Below, piece after piece: positions 33,053-42,553 of a DNA stretch of 64,000 nucleotides. This stretch comes from Microbacterium oxydans (GTDB lineage: Bacteria; Actinomycetota; Actinomycetes; Actinomycetales; Microbacteriaceae): NCBI RefSeq assembly GCF_000956525.1, contig NZ_JYIW01000025.1, forward strand, positions 1 through 64,000, given 5' to 3'. The notes beneath the pieces are model-generated. The model was not told where the DNA came from, did not search any database, and saw only the letters and a list, made by a program, of their open reading frames with translations. The stretch's first letter is position 1; each line of letters begins with the position of its first letter. The position numbers and the translations under genes were made by a program.

Positions 33053-34461
33053 GTTGCGGGCTCCTTGAGAATGCGGGTCATCGACTCTCGACGCGCCAGG
33101 AAGTCGTCGAGAGGCCACTGGGTCATGCCGTTGACGCGGATGGACGCGACTGTGCCATCACCGTTTCGTGTGAACGATACCGGCTCGCCGGAAGCACCGA
33201 AGCTCGGCTGGAGGAATGTGCGGAGGGTGTCGGCGTCGACGATCTCGAGCTCTTCCATGCTCTCGTACACGTCGCGCGCTCCCGGATAGGCGAGGACGAG
33301 CCGACCGCCGAGCTCGACCACGTCGACGAGGCCCCACAGGGATGCATATCGTCCGGTGAAGGATGCTGGCGCATGACCGTCGGTCGCAGGACGTTTCTCG
33401 GCCCCTGGCAGCGGGCGCTGCGCGGCATCGATCACTGCGAACACCGCCTGCGCGATCTGCTCGGCTGGTCCGTCGACGGCATTCGTGAGCACGCTCACGA
33501 CGAGCTTGCCGACCGGATCGATGTAGGTGCGGGTGATGTGCCCCGGATATCCGCCCGAGTGCCCGACCAGCGCGCGGTCGCGGATCTTCGCCACCTCGAT
33601 TCCGACGCCGTAGCGGCCGATCTCCGTGCCGTAGCGACGCACGACGGATGCGGTGCGCTGCATGATGCGCTTGGAGTCGTCGGAGAGCAGCGCGTCAGAG
33701 CCGAGCCAGTGCGCGGCGCCGTACACGGTGAGGTCCTCCGCGGTCGAATAGAAGCCGGTCGCGGACGCCATGGCCCGGGTGTCGACGTGCTCGATCGTGA
33801 GGCGCTCGTTCTCGCCGAGCAGCAGGCCGGTGTGGCCGGCCGCGTACTCGTCGGCCCGTTCAGCGTCGTATTCCGCGCCGGTCCTGGTCAGCCCCAGCGG
33901 CTCGACGATGTGCATCCGGCAGTAGTCCGCGTAGCGCATGCCGCTCGCGGATTCGATCGCGAGCCCGAGCAGCGAGTAGCCGACGTTCGAGTACCGGAAG
34001 TACTCGTTGCGGGCGGCGATGGTGCCGTGCGCGAGGATCTCGGCGATCAGACCGTCGCGGTCGGGGAAGGGTCGCTCCAGCTGCCAGAAATCTGCCTCGG
34101 TGCCGTCGCGCTGGATGCCGGACTGGTGCTCGAGCAGCTCGCGGACGGTCGCAGCGCCGATCGCCGCCCCCGCCAGCTCCTCGACGTGCACGCCGATCGG
34201 ATCATCGAGCCGGATCGACCCCGCTTCGACCAGTTGCATGATCGCGGTTCCGGTGAAGGTCTTCGAATGCGACGCGATGCGGAACAGGTGGTCGGTGCGC
34301 AGCGGCTCGCCCGTCGACACATCGGCGGTGCCGACCGCGAACGACGCGATCAGTGCGTCCTCCGTGCGGACGGCGACCTGCGCCCCGGTGGCGCGATACT
34401 GCCGCACCTGTGCCTCAACGAGCTCAGGCAGGTAGGCGACGGCGGATGCGAGGTCGGACAT
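33049..34461 (-). CDS. Serine hydrolase, beta-lactamase/DD-peptidase superfamily (S12-like)
   Basis: This 470-residue hydrolase belongs to the class C beta-lactamase-like group, whose members include D-aminopeptidases, DD-carboxypeptidases and esterases. The nucleophile is S64 in SHSK, the YSN motif occurs in FRYSNVGYSLLG and the third motif is HSGG in VGHSGGYPGH. A C-terminal domain of about 110 residues (from FTGRYASLWG) resembles the extra beta domain of some S12 enzymes. There is no signal peptide or membrane helix, so it should act in the cytoplasm on imported substrate. It sits 22 nt after dppC and overlaps the regulator gene by 4 nt. Exact activity is unknown. Confidence 0.85.
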   Translation of the reverse strand: MSDLASAVAYLPELVEAQVRQYRATGAQVAVRTEDALIASFAVGTADVSTGEPLRTDHLFRIASHSKTFTGTAIMQLVEAGSIRLDDPIGVHVEELAGAAIGAATVRELLEHQSGIQRDGTEADFWQLERPFPDRDGLIAEILAHGTIAARNEYFRYSNVGYSLLGLAIESASGMRYADYCRMHIVEPLGLTRTGAEYDAERADEYAAGHTGLLLGENERLTIEHVDTRAMASATGFYSTAEDLTVYGAAHWLGSDALLSDDSKRIMQRTASVVRRYGTEIGRYGVGIEVAKIRDRALVGHSGGYPGHITRTYIDPVGKLVVSVLTNAVDGPAEQIAQAVFAVIDAAQRPLPGAEKRPATDGHAPASFTGRYASLWGLVDVVELGGRLVLAYPGARDVYESMEELEIVDADTLRTFLQPSFGASGEPVSFTRNGDGTVASIRVNGMTQWPLDDFLARRESMTRILKEPAT

Positions 34462-34483
34462 GATGCTCCTTCGTGCTGAGCCG

Positions 34484-35374
34484 TCAGCGGCTCTTGGGGT
34501 CGAGGGTGTCGCGCAGGATGTCGCCGAGCGTGATGACGGCGAGCACTGTGGCGGTGAGGACGAGCGAGGGGAACAGCAGCATGTGGGGCGCGGTCTGGAA
34601 CCGCTCCTGCGCGCTCGCCAGCTGCAGTCCCCAGGAGATCGACGGGGCGCGCAGCCCGAGACCGAGGAACGTCAGGGTCGCCTCTGCCACGATGACCGAG
34701 CCGACCATGATCGTCGCGATGGCCAGCACGGGGCCGATCGAGTTCGGCAGGACGTACCGACGGAGGATGCGCGCGGTCGACAAGCCCATCGCCCTGGCCG
34801 CATCGACGTAGTCGGCACCGCGGATCGTGCGCACGGATCCGCGGACCAGCCGCGCCATGGTCGGCCAGGAGAACAGCGCGAGCACGATGGCGACGTTGAG
34901 CACCGTGCGCTCGTTCAGGGTCGTCAGCACCACGACGGCGCCGAGCAGGAACGGGAAGCCGAGGAACACGTCGGTCAATCGGGAGATCAGTCGGTCGGCC
35001 CATCCGCCCCAGTAGCCCGCGATCACCCCGAGCACCAGTGCGACGATCAGGGCGAGTGCGGTGCACAGCAGCCCGACGCTGAGCGAAGCCCGAGCCCCGT
35101 AGATCACGTTCGAGAGCACGTCGCAGCCCTGCAGGTCGGTGCCGAACGGATGCGCCGCGCTCGGCGGCCTTGCCGACTCGGCGAGCACGCAGGCCCTGGG
35201 ATCCGGGGTCGGGCCGAGCTGCGCGAACCACGCAGGGAAGAGCGCCACCAGGGCCAGGATCGCGAGCACCGCGCAGCACACCCAGAACAGCGCGCGGCGC
35301 CGCAGGGACCGCCAGACGCCGCGACGGGGCATCCGACTGAAATGCGACTCCATGGTCGCGGCGACCTCACTCAT
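34484..35374 (-). CDS. Peptide ABC transporter permease, DppC type
   Basis: This 296-residue inner-membrane permease is a standard DppC/OppC protein. An N-terminal helix (ALFWVCCAVLAILALVALFP) precedes an extracytoplasmic loop with HPFGTDLQGCDVLSNVIYGA, the family hallmark. Five further helices follow, and the EAA-type loop AARAMGLSTARILRRYVLPN contacts the ATPase. It overlaps dppB by 8 nt. With DppB it forms the channel for peptide import. Confidence 0.94.
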   Translation of the reverse strand: MSEVAATMESHFSRMPRRGVWRSLRRRALFWVCCAVLAILALVALFPAWFAQLGPTPDPRACVLAESARPPSAAHPFGTDLQGCDVLSNVIYGARASLSVGLLCTALALIVALVLGVIAGYWGGWADRLISRLTDVFLGFPFLLGAVVVLTTLNERTVLNVAIVLALFSWPTMARLVRGSVRTIRGADYVDAARAMGLSTARILRRYVLPNSIGPVLAIATIMVGSVIVAEATLTFLGLGLRAPSISWGLQLASAQERFQTAPHMLLFPSLVLTATVLAVITLGDILRDTLDPKSR

Positions 35375-36299
35375 GGCGGATCCTCGGGTCGAGAACGGTG
35401 TGCAGCAGATCGACGATCAGATTGGCGATCAGGAAGATGATGATGAGTGCGACGGAGATGCCGATGATGGTGGGTCCCTCGTGTGCTCTGATCGACTGGA
35501 ACAACAGCTGCCCGACGCCGGGCAGATTGAACACGCCCTCGATCACGACCGTTCCGCCGAGCAGATAGCCCAGGTCGATCGCGAGGAAGGTGAGCACCGG
35601 CAGCGCGGAGTTGCGCATCACGTGCACGCCGATCACGTCCCGCGGGCGCATCCCCTTCGCCCAGAGCGTGCGGACGTAGTCGGCGTTCAGGGCGTCGATC
35701 ACCGAGCCTCGCATGAGCCTGGCGACCGCGGCGAGTCCGAACACCGCGACGCAGAGCGCCGGAAGCAGGTACGACACCGGCCATCCGGCGGATGCACCGG
35801 CGACGGGGAACCAACCAAGGTGCACACCGAAGATCAGCTGCGCGGAGACCGCGAGCACGAACACCGGGATCGAGCTGGCGAGAATCGTGCCGGTGAGCAC
35901 GAGCTTGTCGTCCCAGCGCCCGTTGCGCACGCCGGCCCAGAGCCCGAGGGCGACACCGACGAGGACTTCGATGCCCCATGCCGTCAGCGCGAGCGTGATG
36001 GTCACCGGCCAGCGGTCGGCGAGCTTGTCGGCGACGGCCTGGCCGGAGAAGTTCCTGCCGAGATCGCCCTGGAACAGGTTGGCGAGGTAGTTGAGGTACT
36101 GCTGCCACAGCGGTTGGTCGAGGTGATACTCGGACCGGAGCTGTGCGACCACCGCCTCGGGGAGCGGGCGGTCACCGCCGAGGCTCGCGATCGGGTCGCC
36201 CGGCAGACCGAACACCATGGCGTAGATGATGAACGTCACGCCGAAGAAGACGATGGCGAGTTCACCGAAGCGTCGGGCGATGTACCACGTCGTCTTCAC
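35367..36299 (-). CDS. Peptide ABC transporter permease, DppB type
   Basis: This 310-residue permease begins with the typical first helix (IVFFGVTFIIYAMVFGLPGDP) and the DppB loop with YHLDQPLWQQYLNYLANLFQ. The EAA-like TLWAKGMRPRDVIGVHVMRN and FNLPGVGQLLFQSI near the end complete the family pattern. The GTG at 36299 overlaps the upstream peptidase stop as GTGA, with GGAGA 9 nt upstream; a longer in-frame opening would lie inside the peptidase gene. It pairs with DppC. Confidence 0.94.
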   Translation of the reverse strand: MKTTWYIARRFGELAIVFFGVTFIIYAMVFGLPGDPIASLGGDRPLPEAVVAQLRSEYHLDQPLWQQYLNYLANLFQGDLGRNFSGQAVADKLADRWPVTITLALTAWGIEVLVGVALGLWAGVRNGRWDDKLVLTGTILASSIPVFVLAVSAQLIFGVHLGWFPVAGASAGWPVSYLLPALCVAVFGLAAVARLMRGSVIDALNADYVRTLWAKGMRPRDVIGVHVMRNSALPVLTFLAIDLGYLLGGTVVIEGVFNLPGVGQLLFQSIRAHEGPTIIGISVALIIIFLIANLIVDLLHTVLDPRIRHE

Positions 36300-37687
36300 C
36301 GGTCCGTCTCCGCATCGATCAGGCATCGCGCCACGGCCAAAGTCGCCCCGAACTGCACGCCGACGAGGGATTCGATCGGCAGCGCGGTGAGATCGGCGTG
36401 CGAGTCGGACTCCTCGCACCACCGTCCGAACAGCGCCTCCATCTCAGCGTGAGCGCGGCGGGTGCGTGCAGTGGCGTGTCCGGCAGCGACCTCGGCATCG
36501 AGCATCCGCAGCGTCATGCCGCCATACCGGAGGCGGAAGCAGCGCACGATGTCCTCGTTGCTGAACACCTCGGCTCCGGTCGCTCGGCGCGCGGTGTCTT
36601 CGCCCTCTGCCCGGCGGTGCTCGGTCTCGCCGTTCACGATGAGGTAGGGCACGAACGCCCCGGTGGCGCGCCGGAACGGAGTGTCGAGCGTCAGGTCTGC
36701 CGCGTCGACGATCCGCTGCAAGGCTGTGCCTGTCTCGATCAGGGCATCGGCTTTGCGGCGCAGCACCGCCGCATACGACTGCGCGGTCGGCGTCTCGTCG
36801 TCCGCGTCGGGGTGCGACCAGTACGGCAGCTCTGCGACCAGCGACACGGTGCCGTACTTCGCGGCATACGACGACGACGATTCCCCGTTGGAGATCATCG
36901 TGGCCGCATCCACGCCCAGCCCCTCGAGGAAGTCGTACTCCTCGCTCATCGAGATCATGCTGTAGACGGCTGTGCCGAGAGGACGGACGGTGGGCGTCTC
37001 CGGCTCTCCGGTGTCGAGCGGCAGCCCGAGGGAGCGGGGAACCGCCTGCAGCGCGTCGACCGCCCCGCCGACCTCGCCGCTCAGGTAGAAGTAGACGCCG
37101 CCGAGCTCGGCGTTGTGCAGCGAGACCATGAAGTCCGGCTGCACCTCGTCGATCACGCGCATCAGCGCCTGCGTCTCGGGCAGCACCCGGTCGAACCACG
37201 CCTGCTTGTATGCGAACGGGAAGGTCCATTCGACCTGCTCGTCCGGCGCCGGCCGGTAGAAATGCCTCGCGTAGAAGCTGCGGTCCGAGGGGGCGGGGTA
37301 CCAGCCCTCGTTGAGCCTCGTGCCGTCCGGATCGATGCAGGGGATGATGTGCCACGTCGCGTCGAAGGCGTCGCGAAGCGTGTCGTCGTCGGTGAGGGCG
37401 GCGGCCAGGTGCTGCAGCATCCTGAACCCGATCGGCTCATTCGGATGCACGCCGGCGAAGAGCAGGTGCGAGCGGCTCCCGTCGCCGATCGAGAACATGG
37501 GGATGGGTTCGCCGAGCCGGGAGGTGCCGATGCGCCGCGACCTCATGAGTCCGGGGTGCAGCGAGCTCAGCTGCTCGAACGACGCGAGGAGCTCGTCGAC
37601 CCCGGGGAAGTCGACGATGGCGGGGATCGCCCCGGATCGCTCGAGGATGTCCTCGAGCGATCCGGGGGTGGGGGAGTGCGTCATCAC
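36296..37687 (-). CDS. M14-family zinc carboxypeptidase
   Basis: This metallopeptidase of 463 residues has zinc ligands H81 and E84 in GVHPNEPIG and H191 in SLHNAELGG; a later glutamate in VAELPYW is the candidate catalytic base. M14 enzymes remove C-terminal residues or cleave gamma-D-glutamyl-diaminopimelate bonds (MpaA group). No signal peptide is visible, so it should act inside the cell. It lies between the binding-protein gene and dppB, overlapping both by 4 nt, so its substrate is probably the imported peptide. Substrate is inference. The extra C-terminal 120 residues are not assigned. Confidence 0.85.
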   Translation of the reverse strand: MMTHSPTPGSLEDILERSGAIPAIVDFPGVDELLASFEQLSSLHPGLMRSRRIGTSRLGEPIPMFSIGDGSRSHLLFAGVHPNEPIGFRMLQHLAAALTDDDTLRDAFDATWHIIPCIDPDGTRLNEGWYPAPSDRSFYARHFYRPAPDEQVEWTFPFAYKQAWFDRVLPETQALMRVIDEVQPDFMVSLHNAELGGVYFYLSGEVGGAVDALQAVPRSLGLPLDTGEPETPTVRPLGTAVYSMISMSEEYDFLEGLGVDAATMISNGESSSSYAAKYGTVSLVAELPYWSHPDADDETPTAQSYAAVLRRKADALIETGTALQRIVDAADLTLDTPFRRATGAFVPYLIVNGETEHRRAEGEDTARRATGAEVFSNEDIVRCFRLRYGGMTLRMLDAEVAAGHATARTRRAHAEMEALFGRWCEESDSHADLTALPIESLVGVQFGATLAVARCLIDAETDR

Positions 37688-39282
37688 TCGTTGCCGGCCA
37701 GAACCGTCATCGAGTAGTTCGGGTTGCCGGCTGCCGAGGTGTTCAGCGTCGCGACACGCTTCGACGTGACGTAGGCGTACGACTCGTTGAACAGCGGCGG
37801 GACGGGGAACGTCTCCATCAGACGCTCCTGGACCGCGGTGTACGTCGCAGCCACCTCGTCGTCGCTCAGGGCGGCGTCCGCGGCATCCATCAGCGTCGCG
37901 ACCTGCGCGTCGTACTCGCCGACGCAGCCGGCGCAGCCGCCGTTCTCGATGAACATCGCGCGCAGCGTGGCCTGCTGGCTCGGGTACAGCGCGCCCCAGC
38001 GGGAGAAGTACGGTCCGGGGGTGGCGCCCTTCAGACGGTTCTCGTAGAACTCGGCCCAGTCGGCGCTCGGAGTGGCGATGGATTCGACGCCGAGCGCCTG
38101 GCGGATCGAGTTGGCGATCGCCGCGTAGAAGTCGTCGAGTCCGACGCCGCCGGGGTAGTAGATCTCGATCGTGCCGTCGAAGCCGCCGGCTTCGGTGAGC
38201 AGCGCCTTGGCGGCGTCGGGGTCGTACTCGCAGTACTCGCCGCAGATGCCGACGGGAGTGCCCGGCTCGATGTCGGGGGTGAACGCCGTCGCGGGTGCGT
38301 AGAGCCCGCCGTAGATGACGTCGTTGATCGTCGCGCGGTCGATGGCCATCGAGATCGCCTGGCGCACGCGGATGTCCTGATATCGCGGGTCGCTCAGCGG
38401 GATGCCCAGGAACGAGATGCCCGGGGCCTCGAAGGAGTACACGTTGTCGGCGCCGAAGTCGGAGTCGGCCTGGGTCATCTTGGATGCCGGAAGGCTGGCG
38501 ACGTCGAGGTTGCCGGCGAGGACGTCGTTGTACGCCGTCGAGGTGTCGGTGTAGGGCACGAAGGTGATCTCGTCGACCGTGGGCTTCTCGCCCTTGTAGT
38601 CGGCGTAGGCGGTGAGCGTGATGGGCTCGCCCTCCTGGTAGTCCTCGGTGAACTCGAAGGCGCCGTTCCCGATCGGGTGCGTGTTGTAGGCGTCGAAGTC
38701 CTCCAGCGCGGAGGCCGGCATCGGGTACATCGCCGTCTGCGCCTGTGAGACCTGCATCGGGAACTGGCTGTCCGGGCCGATGAGCGTGACGGTGAACGTC
38801 AGGTCATCGACGACGGCGAGCCCGGACATCGCGGTGGCAGGGGTCTCGCTGGTGACGTCGGCATAGCCGGTGATCTTCGCCAGCTGCCCGGAGTTCTCGA
38901 AGGCGTTCGGGCCGTATGCCACGGCATTCCAGGAATCGACGTAGTCCTGGGCCGTCACCGGGGTGCCGTCCTGGAAGGTCCAGCCGTCGCGGAGCGTGAT
39001 CGTGTAGGTCTGCGAGTCCTCGGTGTCGATCGACTCCGCGGCGATGTATTCGATGTCGCCGTCGGAGCCGACGAAGGTGAGCGGAGCCCAGACGGCCATG
39101 TTGATGTCGTAGGCGACGGTCTGACGTCCGGGGATGATGAGCGCCGGGTCGGTCACCGCCACCGTGATGGCGGACGAGCCGTCGCCGCCGTCGGAGGGAG
39201 TTCCTGTGGAGCCGCTACAGCCGGACAGGACGAGGGCGGCCGCCGCGAGCAGGGCGGGTACGGCGAGATGTGAGTGCTTCAT
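37684..39282 (-). CDS. Peptide-binding lipoprotein of an ABC transporter (SBP family 5)
   Basis: This extracellular binding protein of 532 residues belongs to family 5 (DppA/OppA). The signal peptide ends with the lipobox LSGC (cysteine 22), followed by a Ser/Gly linker. The family segments TYTITLRDGWTFQDGTPVTA and IRVRQAISMAIDRATINDVI are clear. It is the first gene of a seven-gene operon reading to 30916. The ATG at 39282 has AAGGAA upstream on the minus strand. The ligand could be dipeptides or cell-wall peptides, given the two co-encoded hydrolases; specificity is inference. Confidence 0.93.
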   Translation of the reverse strand: MKHSHLAVPALLAAAALVLSGCSGSTGTPSDGGDGSSAITVAVTDPALIIPGRQTVAYDINMAVWAPLTFVGSDGDIEYIAAESIDTEDSQTYTITLRDGWTFQDGTPVTAQDYVDSWNAVAYGPNAFENSGQLAKITGYADVTSETPATAMSGLAVVDDLTFTVTLIGPDSQFPMQVSQAQTAMYPMPASALEDFDAYNTHPIGNGAFEFTEDYQEGEPITLTAYADYKGEKPTVDEITFVPYTDTSTAYNDVLAGNLDVASLPASKMTQADSDFGADNVYSFEAPGISFLGIPLSDPRYQDIRVRQAISMAIDRATINDVIYGGLYAPATAFTPDIEPGTPVGICGEYCEYDPDAAKALLTEAGGFDGTIEIYYPGGVGLDDFYAAIANSIRQALGVESIATPSADWAEFYENRLKGATPGPYFSRWGALYPSQQATLRAMFIENGGCAGCVGEYDAQVATLMDAADAALSDDEVAATYTAVQERLMETFPVPPLFNESYAYVTSKRVATLNTSAAGNPNYSMTVLAGNE

Positions 39283-39419
39283 GACGTTCCTTCGGAGGTG
39301 CGACGTGTGTCGCAGGTGCCGGGTAGTGAAGGAGATCCCGATTGCGACACCGTTGTGAGGTGTCTGCGTTCGGCACGCAGATCGGCGGATGACGGCATGC
39401 GTGATAAAGATAACTTTCA

Positions 39420-39452
39420 GAAGATAGTGAATCTTCGGATGGTTTCGAAGAT
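39420..39452. promoter_or_regulatory. Iterated GAAGAT/ATCTTC half-sites upstream of the peptide operon
   Basis: GAAGAT (39420-39425), ATCTTCG (39431-39437) and CGAAGAT (39446-39452) form two overlapping inverted repeats with spacers of 5 and 8 nt. They lie about 140 bp before the binding-protein start in an unusually AT-rich patch. This is a candidate operator for the MarR/GbsR regulator of the operon. The remainder of the 300-bp gap shows no gene. Confidence 0.5.
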
Positions 39453-39582
39453 GTTACGGGCTGACGCCGCGTTTGTGAAGATCTCCTATGCGGCGACGGC
39501 GACCGGACCCCTTCGACGAGCGGCTCCTGGCACCATCACGCGCGTCGATGCGGGTGTCCGTGGCACGCCGTAGGCTGTTGAG

Positions 39583-41907
39583 GTGACCACAGCCCTGTAC
39601 CGCCGCTACCGCCCCGAGACGTTCGGCGAGATGATCGGGCAGTCGCAGGTGACCGACCCACTGATGACGGCGCTGCGCGGCGACCGTGTCGGTCACGCCT
39701 ACCTGTTCTCCGGCCCTCGCGGGTGCGGCAAGACGACGTCCGCACGCATCCTCGCCCGCTGCCTGAACTGCGCTGAGGGCCCGACCGATGTGCCATGCGG
39801 CACGTGCCCGAGCTGCGTCGAGCTCTCGCGCGCCGGCGGCGGATCCCTCGACGTGGTCGAGATCGATGCTGCGAGCCACAACGGCGTCGACGACGCGCGC
39901 GACCTGCGTGAGCGCGCGACGTTCGCCCCGAGCCGCGACCGGTACAAGATCTTCATCCTCGACGAGGCGCACATGGTGACCCCGCAGGGGTTCAACGCGC
40001 TGCTCAAGCTCGTCGAGGAGCCACCGGAGCACGTGAAGTTCATCTTCGCGACAACCGAGCCGGAGAAGGTGCTCGGCACCATCCGCTCGCGCACGCACCA
40101 TTACCCGTTCCGTCTGGTGCCTCCGGCGGCGATGCTCGAGTACGTCGAGAAACTGTGCACCGAAGAGGGCGTCGTGGTCGAGCAGGGTGTGCTCCCGCTC
40201 GTCGTCCGAGCCGGTGGTGGCTCGCCGCGTGACACCCTGTCGCTGCTCGACCAGCTGATCGCCGGTTCCGACGCGCCCGCCGGCTCCGCCACCGTCACGG
40301 TCGGCTACGCCCGCGCCGTCGCCCTGCTCGGCTACACGCACGGAGCGCTGCTCGACGAGATCGTCGACGCGCTCGCCGCAGGAGACGCGGCGGCGGCCTT
40401 CCCCGCGATCGACCGCGTGGTGCAGACCGGCCAGGACCCCCGGCGATTCGTCGACGACCTGCTCGAGCGATTGCGCGACCTCATCGTGATCGCAGCGGTC
40501 GGCAACGGCGCCTCAGCCGTGCTGCGCGGCATCGCAGAAGACGACCTGGAGCGCATGCGCGGTCAGGCCGATGTCTTCGGCGCTGCCCGCCTCTCGCGTA
40601 CGGCCGATGTCGTCAGCGCTGCGCTCGACGACATGTCCGGGGCGACGTCGCCGCGACTGCACCTCGAACTCATGGTCGCGCGCGTGCTCGCCTCGGCCAA
40701 GGCGGATGCCGAGGCGCGCGGTGGCCCGGCCGTGGCTGCGGCCGCCCCGGCTGCGGCTGCGCCGGTTCGCACGGCTTCGCCCGCGCCCGCCGGGGTTGCG
40801 CCCTCTGTGCAGGCCGCAGTTCCGCCGGCTCCGGAGGTCGCGAGTGCGACTCCCGTGGCGCCGCTGCCCGCATCGGTCGTCGAGGCGCCTGCTGCCCACG
40901 CACCTGCTGCAGACGCACCTGCAGCAGACGCAGCTCCTGCAGCGGCACCGGCTCCTTCGGCAGCCCCCGAGCCCGGTGCGCCGTCATCCGCCCCCACCGG
41001 ACCGGTCACGTTCTCGCACCTGACGGCGGCATGGCCCGCGGTGCTGACGCGCCTCGAGGGCATCAGCCGTACGTCGTGGCTCGTCGTCACGGCCGTGCAG
41101 CCGCTCGCCTACGACACTGACTCCGAGGTGCTGACCCTCGGGTTCGCCAGCCAGCACGATGTCGGCAGGTTCAAGGGAACGACGCCCGGCTCCGGCACGT
41201 CGGATCACCTCCGCACCGCGATCGAGCAGGAGCTCGGCGTGCGCGTGAAGTACCTTCCGGCACCGTTGCCCGCCGGCGGCGCTGCCCGAGCGCCGCAGGC
41301 GCCGTCGAACGGCTCAGCCCCGGCGGCTCCCGCGAAGGACTTAGCAGCTCCGAAGGACTCATCCCCGAACGACGCTGCGCCGAAGACATCGTCCCAGCGC
41401 GACGCCACCCCTGCCGCCGGCGCTCGGCCGCAGTCGCGTTCCTCGTCGGCACCTGCCGTGACCGAATGGGCTGTCGCGCCGATCCCCGCAGGCGAGGCAC
41501 CACGCGACGCGCCTGCAGCGCCGCTCCCGGTCGATGACGAGCCGGAAGAGGTCGAAGCCGCGGCGTCGGCGCCGACTCCTCCACGTGATGGTTCCGTCGA
41601 CCGCTCTGAGCCGCCGCTGCCTGGCGACGACGACGCCCCCGACTTCGACGACGAGCCGCCGTACGACCCGTCGTATGAGCCGGCCCCCTCCGGCGGCCCC
41701 CCGCCGCGCAGCCAGAGCCCATCCGCACCGCAGGCGGCACCGCGAGCTGCGGCGGCACCCGCCCCGCGCGCCGCTGCCCCGGTCGTGACGGAGCGTTCGC
41801 CATCGGCCGGCGGCGTGCAGCGCTATGGAGAGGCCGTGATCCGCCAGGTGCTCGGCGCGACGTTCGTTCGCGAAGAGCCCTATGAGCCCCCGACGAGGTT
41901 CGCCTGA
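39583..41907 (+). CDS. dnaX: DNA polymerase III subunit gamma/tau
   Basis: This clamp-loader subunit of 774 residues couples ATP hydrolysis to loading the beta clamp. Walker A is [15 protein letters not shown] near residue 45, the zinc site is built by CLNCAEG and CGTCPSC, and Walker B is FILDEAHM. The C-terminal half is low-complexity Ala/Pro-rich (residues about 375-480 and 560-740) with an interposed structured segment near 480-560, as in other actinobacterial tau proteins. The GTG is leaderless-type: TAGGCT (39571-39576) ends 6 nt before it. The stop overlaps the recR start. No obvious slippery site for a short gamma form was seen. Confidence 0.96.
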   Translation: MTTALYRRYRPETFGEMIGQSQVTDPLMTALRGDRVGHAYLFSGPRGCGKTTSARILARCLNCAEGPTDVPCGTCPSCVELSRAGGGSLDVVEIDAASHNGVDDARDLRERATFAPSRDRYKIFILDEAHMVTPQGFNALLKLVEEPPEHVKFIFATTEPEKVLGTIRSRTHHYPFRLVPPAAMLEYVEKLCTEEGVVVEQGVLPLVVRAGGGSPRDTLSLLDQLIAGSDAPAGSATVTVGYARAVALLGYTHGALLDEIVDALAAGDAAAAFPAIDRVVQTGQDPRRFVDDLLERLRDLIVIAAVGNGASAVLRGIAEDDLERMRGQADVFGAARLSRTADVVSAALDDMSGATSPRLHLELMVARVLASAKADAEARGGPAVAAAAPAAAAPVRTASPAPAGVAPSVQAAVPPAPEVASATPVAPLPASVVEAPAAHAPAADAPAADAAPAAAPAPSAAPEPGAPSSAPTGPVTFSHLTAAWPAVLTRLEGISRTSWLVVTAVQPLAYDTDSEVLTLGFASQHDVGRFKGTTPGSGTSDHLRTAIEQELGVRVKYLPAPLPAGGAARAPQAPSNGSAPAAPAKDLAAPKDSSPNDAAPKTSSQRDATPAAGARPQSRSSSAPAVTEWAVAPIPAGEAPRDAPAAPLPVDDEPEEVEAAASAPTPPRDGSVDRSEPPLPGDDDAPDFDDEPPYDPSYEPAPSGGPPPRSQSPSAPQAAPRAAAAPAPRAAAPVVTERSPSAGGVQRYGEAVIRQVLGATFVREEPYEPPTRFA

Positions 41908-42500
41908 TGTATGACGGCATCGTTCAGGAACTGATCGACGAGTTCGGTCGGCTCCCCGGCATCGGCCCGAAGTCCGCGCAGCGGATCACCTTCCACATCC
42001 TCCAGACGCCGACGTTCGACGTCGCGCGGCTCGCCGAGCTGCTGTCGGAGATCCGGTTGCGGGTGCGGTTCTGCGAGGTGTGCGGCAACGTCGCCGAGCA
42101 GGAGCGCTGCGTGATCTGCCGCGACCCTCGCCGCAACCAGACACTGATCTGCGTCGTGGAAGACGCGAAGGATGTCGCTGCGATCGAGCGCACCCGTGAG
42201 TTCCGCGGGCTGTACCACGTGCTCGGCGGCGCGATCAGCCCGATCGCGGGCATCGGCCCTGACGACCTGCGCATCACCCAGCTGATGTCGCGGCTCGCAG
42301 ACGGCACGGTGCAGGAGGTCATTCTGGCGACCAACCCGAACCTCGAGGGCGAAGCCACCGCGAGCTACCTCAGCCGACTGCTCACGACCATGCAGATCAC
42401 GGTGTCGAGGCTCGCGTCCGGCCTCCCCGTCGGCGGGGACCTCGAGTACGCCGACGAGGTCACGCTCGGCCGCGCATTCGAGGGACGGCGCATCCTGTGA
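41907..42500 (+). CDS. recR: Recombination protein RecR
   Basis: RecR (197 residues) acts with RecO and RecF in loading RecA at gaps. Motifs in order are the helix-hairpin-helix [12 protein letters not shown] near residue 14, the C4 zinc finger [16 protein letters not shown] near 57, and the Toprim domain with [12 protein letters not shown] and [12 protein letters not shown]. The ATG overlaps the dnaX stop by one base (TGATG), so the genes are co-translated. The stop overlaps a possible coupling mini-ORF at 42497. Confidence 0.97.
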   Translation: MYDGIVQELIDEFGRLPGIGPKSAQRITFHILQTPTFDVARLAELLSEIRLRVRFCEVCGNVAEQERCVICRDPRRNQTLICVVEDAKDVAAIERTREFRGLYHVLGGAISPIAGIGPDDLRITQLMSRLADGTVQEVILATNPNLEGEATASYLSRLLTTMQITVSRLASGLPVGGDLEYADEVTLGRAFEGRRIL

Positions 42501-42553
42501 GCCGCCGCCGCAGCGCGACCGCGCGTGCACCGATGAACGCCGCACGGCGGTGA
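42497..42553 (+). CDS. Possible 18-codon coupling mini-ORF
   Basis: A GTG at 42497 overlaps the recR stop (GTGA). It encodes [18 protein letters not shown] and ends with a TGA that overlaps the next gene's GTG start, again as GTGA. The open frame fills the gap exactly, so ribosomes leaving recR could pass to the EamA gene by two reinitiation steps. Codon bias is weak evidence because the frame is short. It may be a chance overlap. Confidence 0.3.
   Translation: MSRRRSATARAPMNAARR

Noticed and set aside
40700-41000. Repeat array or slippery sequence in dnaX
   Set aside because: The GCN-rich stretch is the Ala/Pro linker of tau. No A-rich slippery heptamer with a downstream stem was found.
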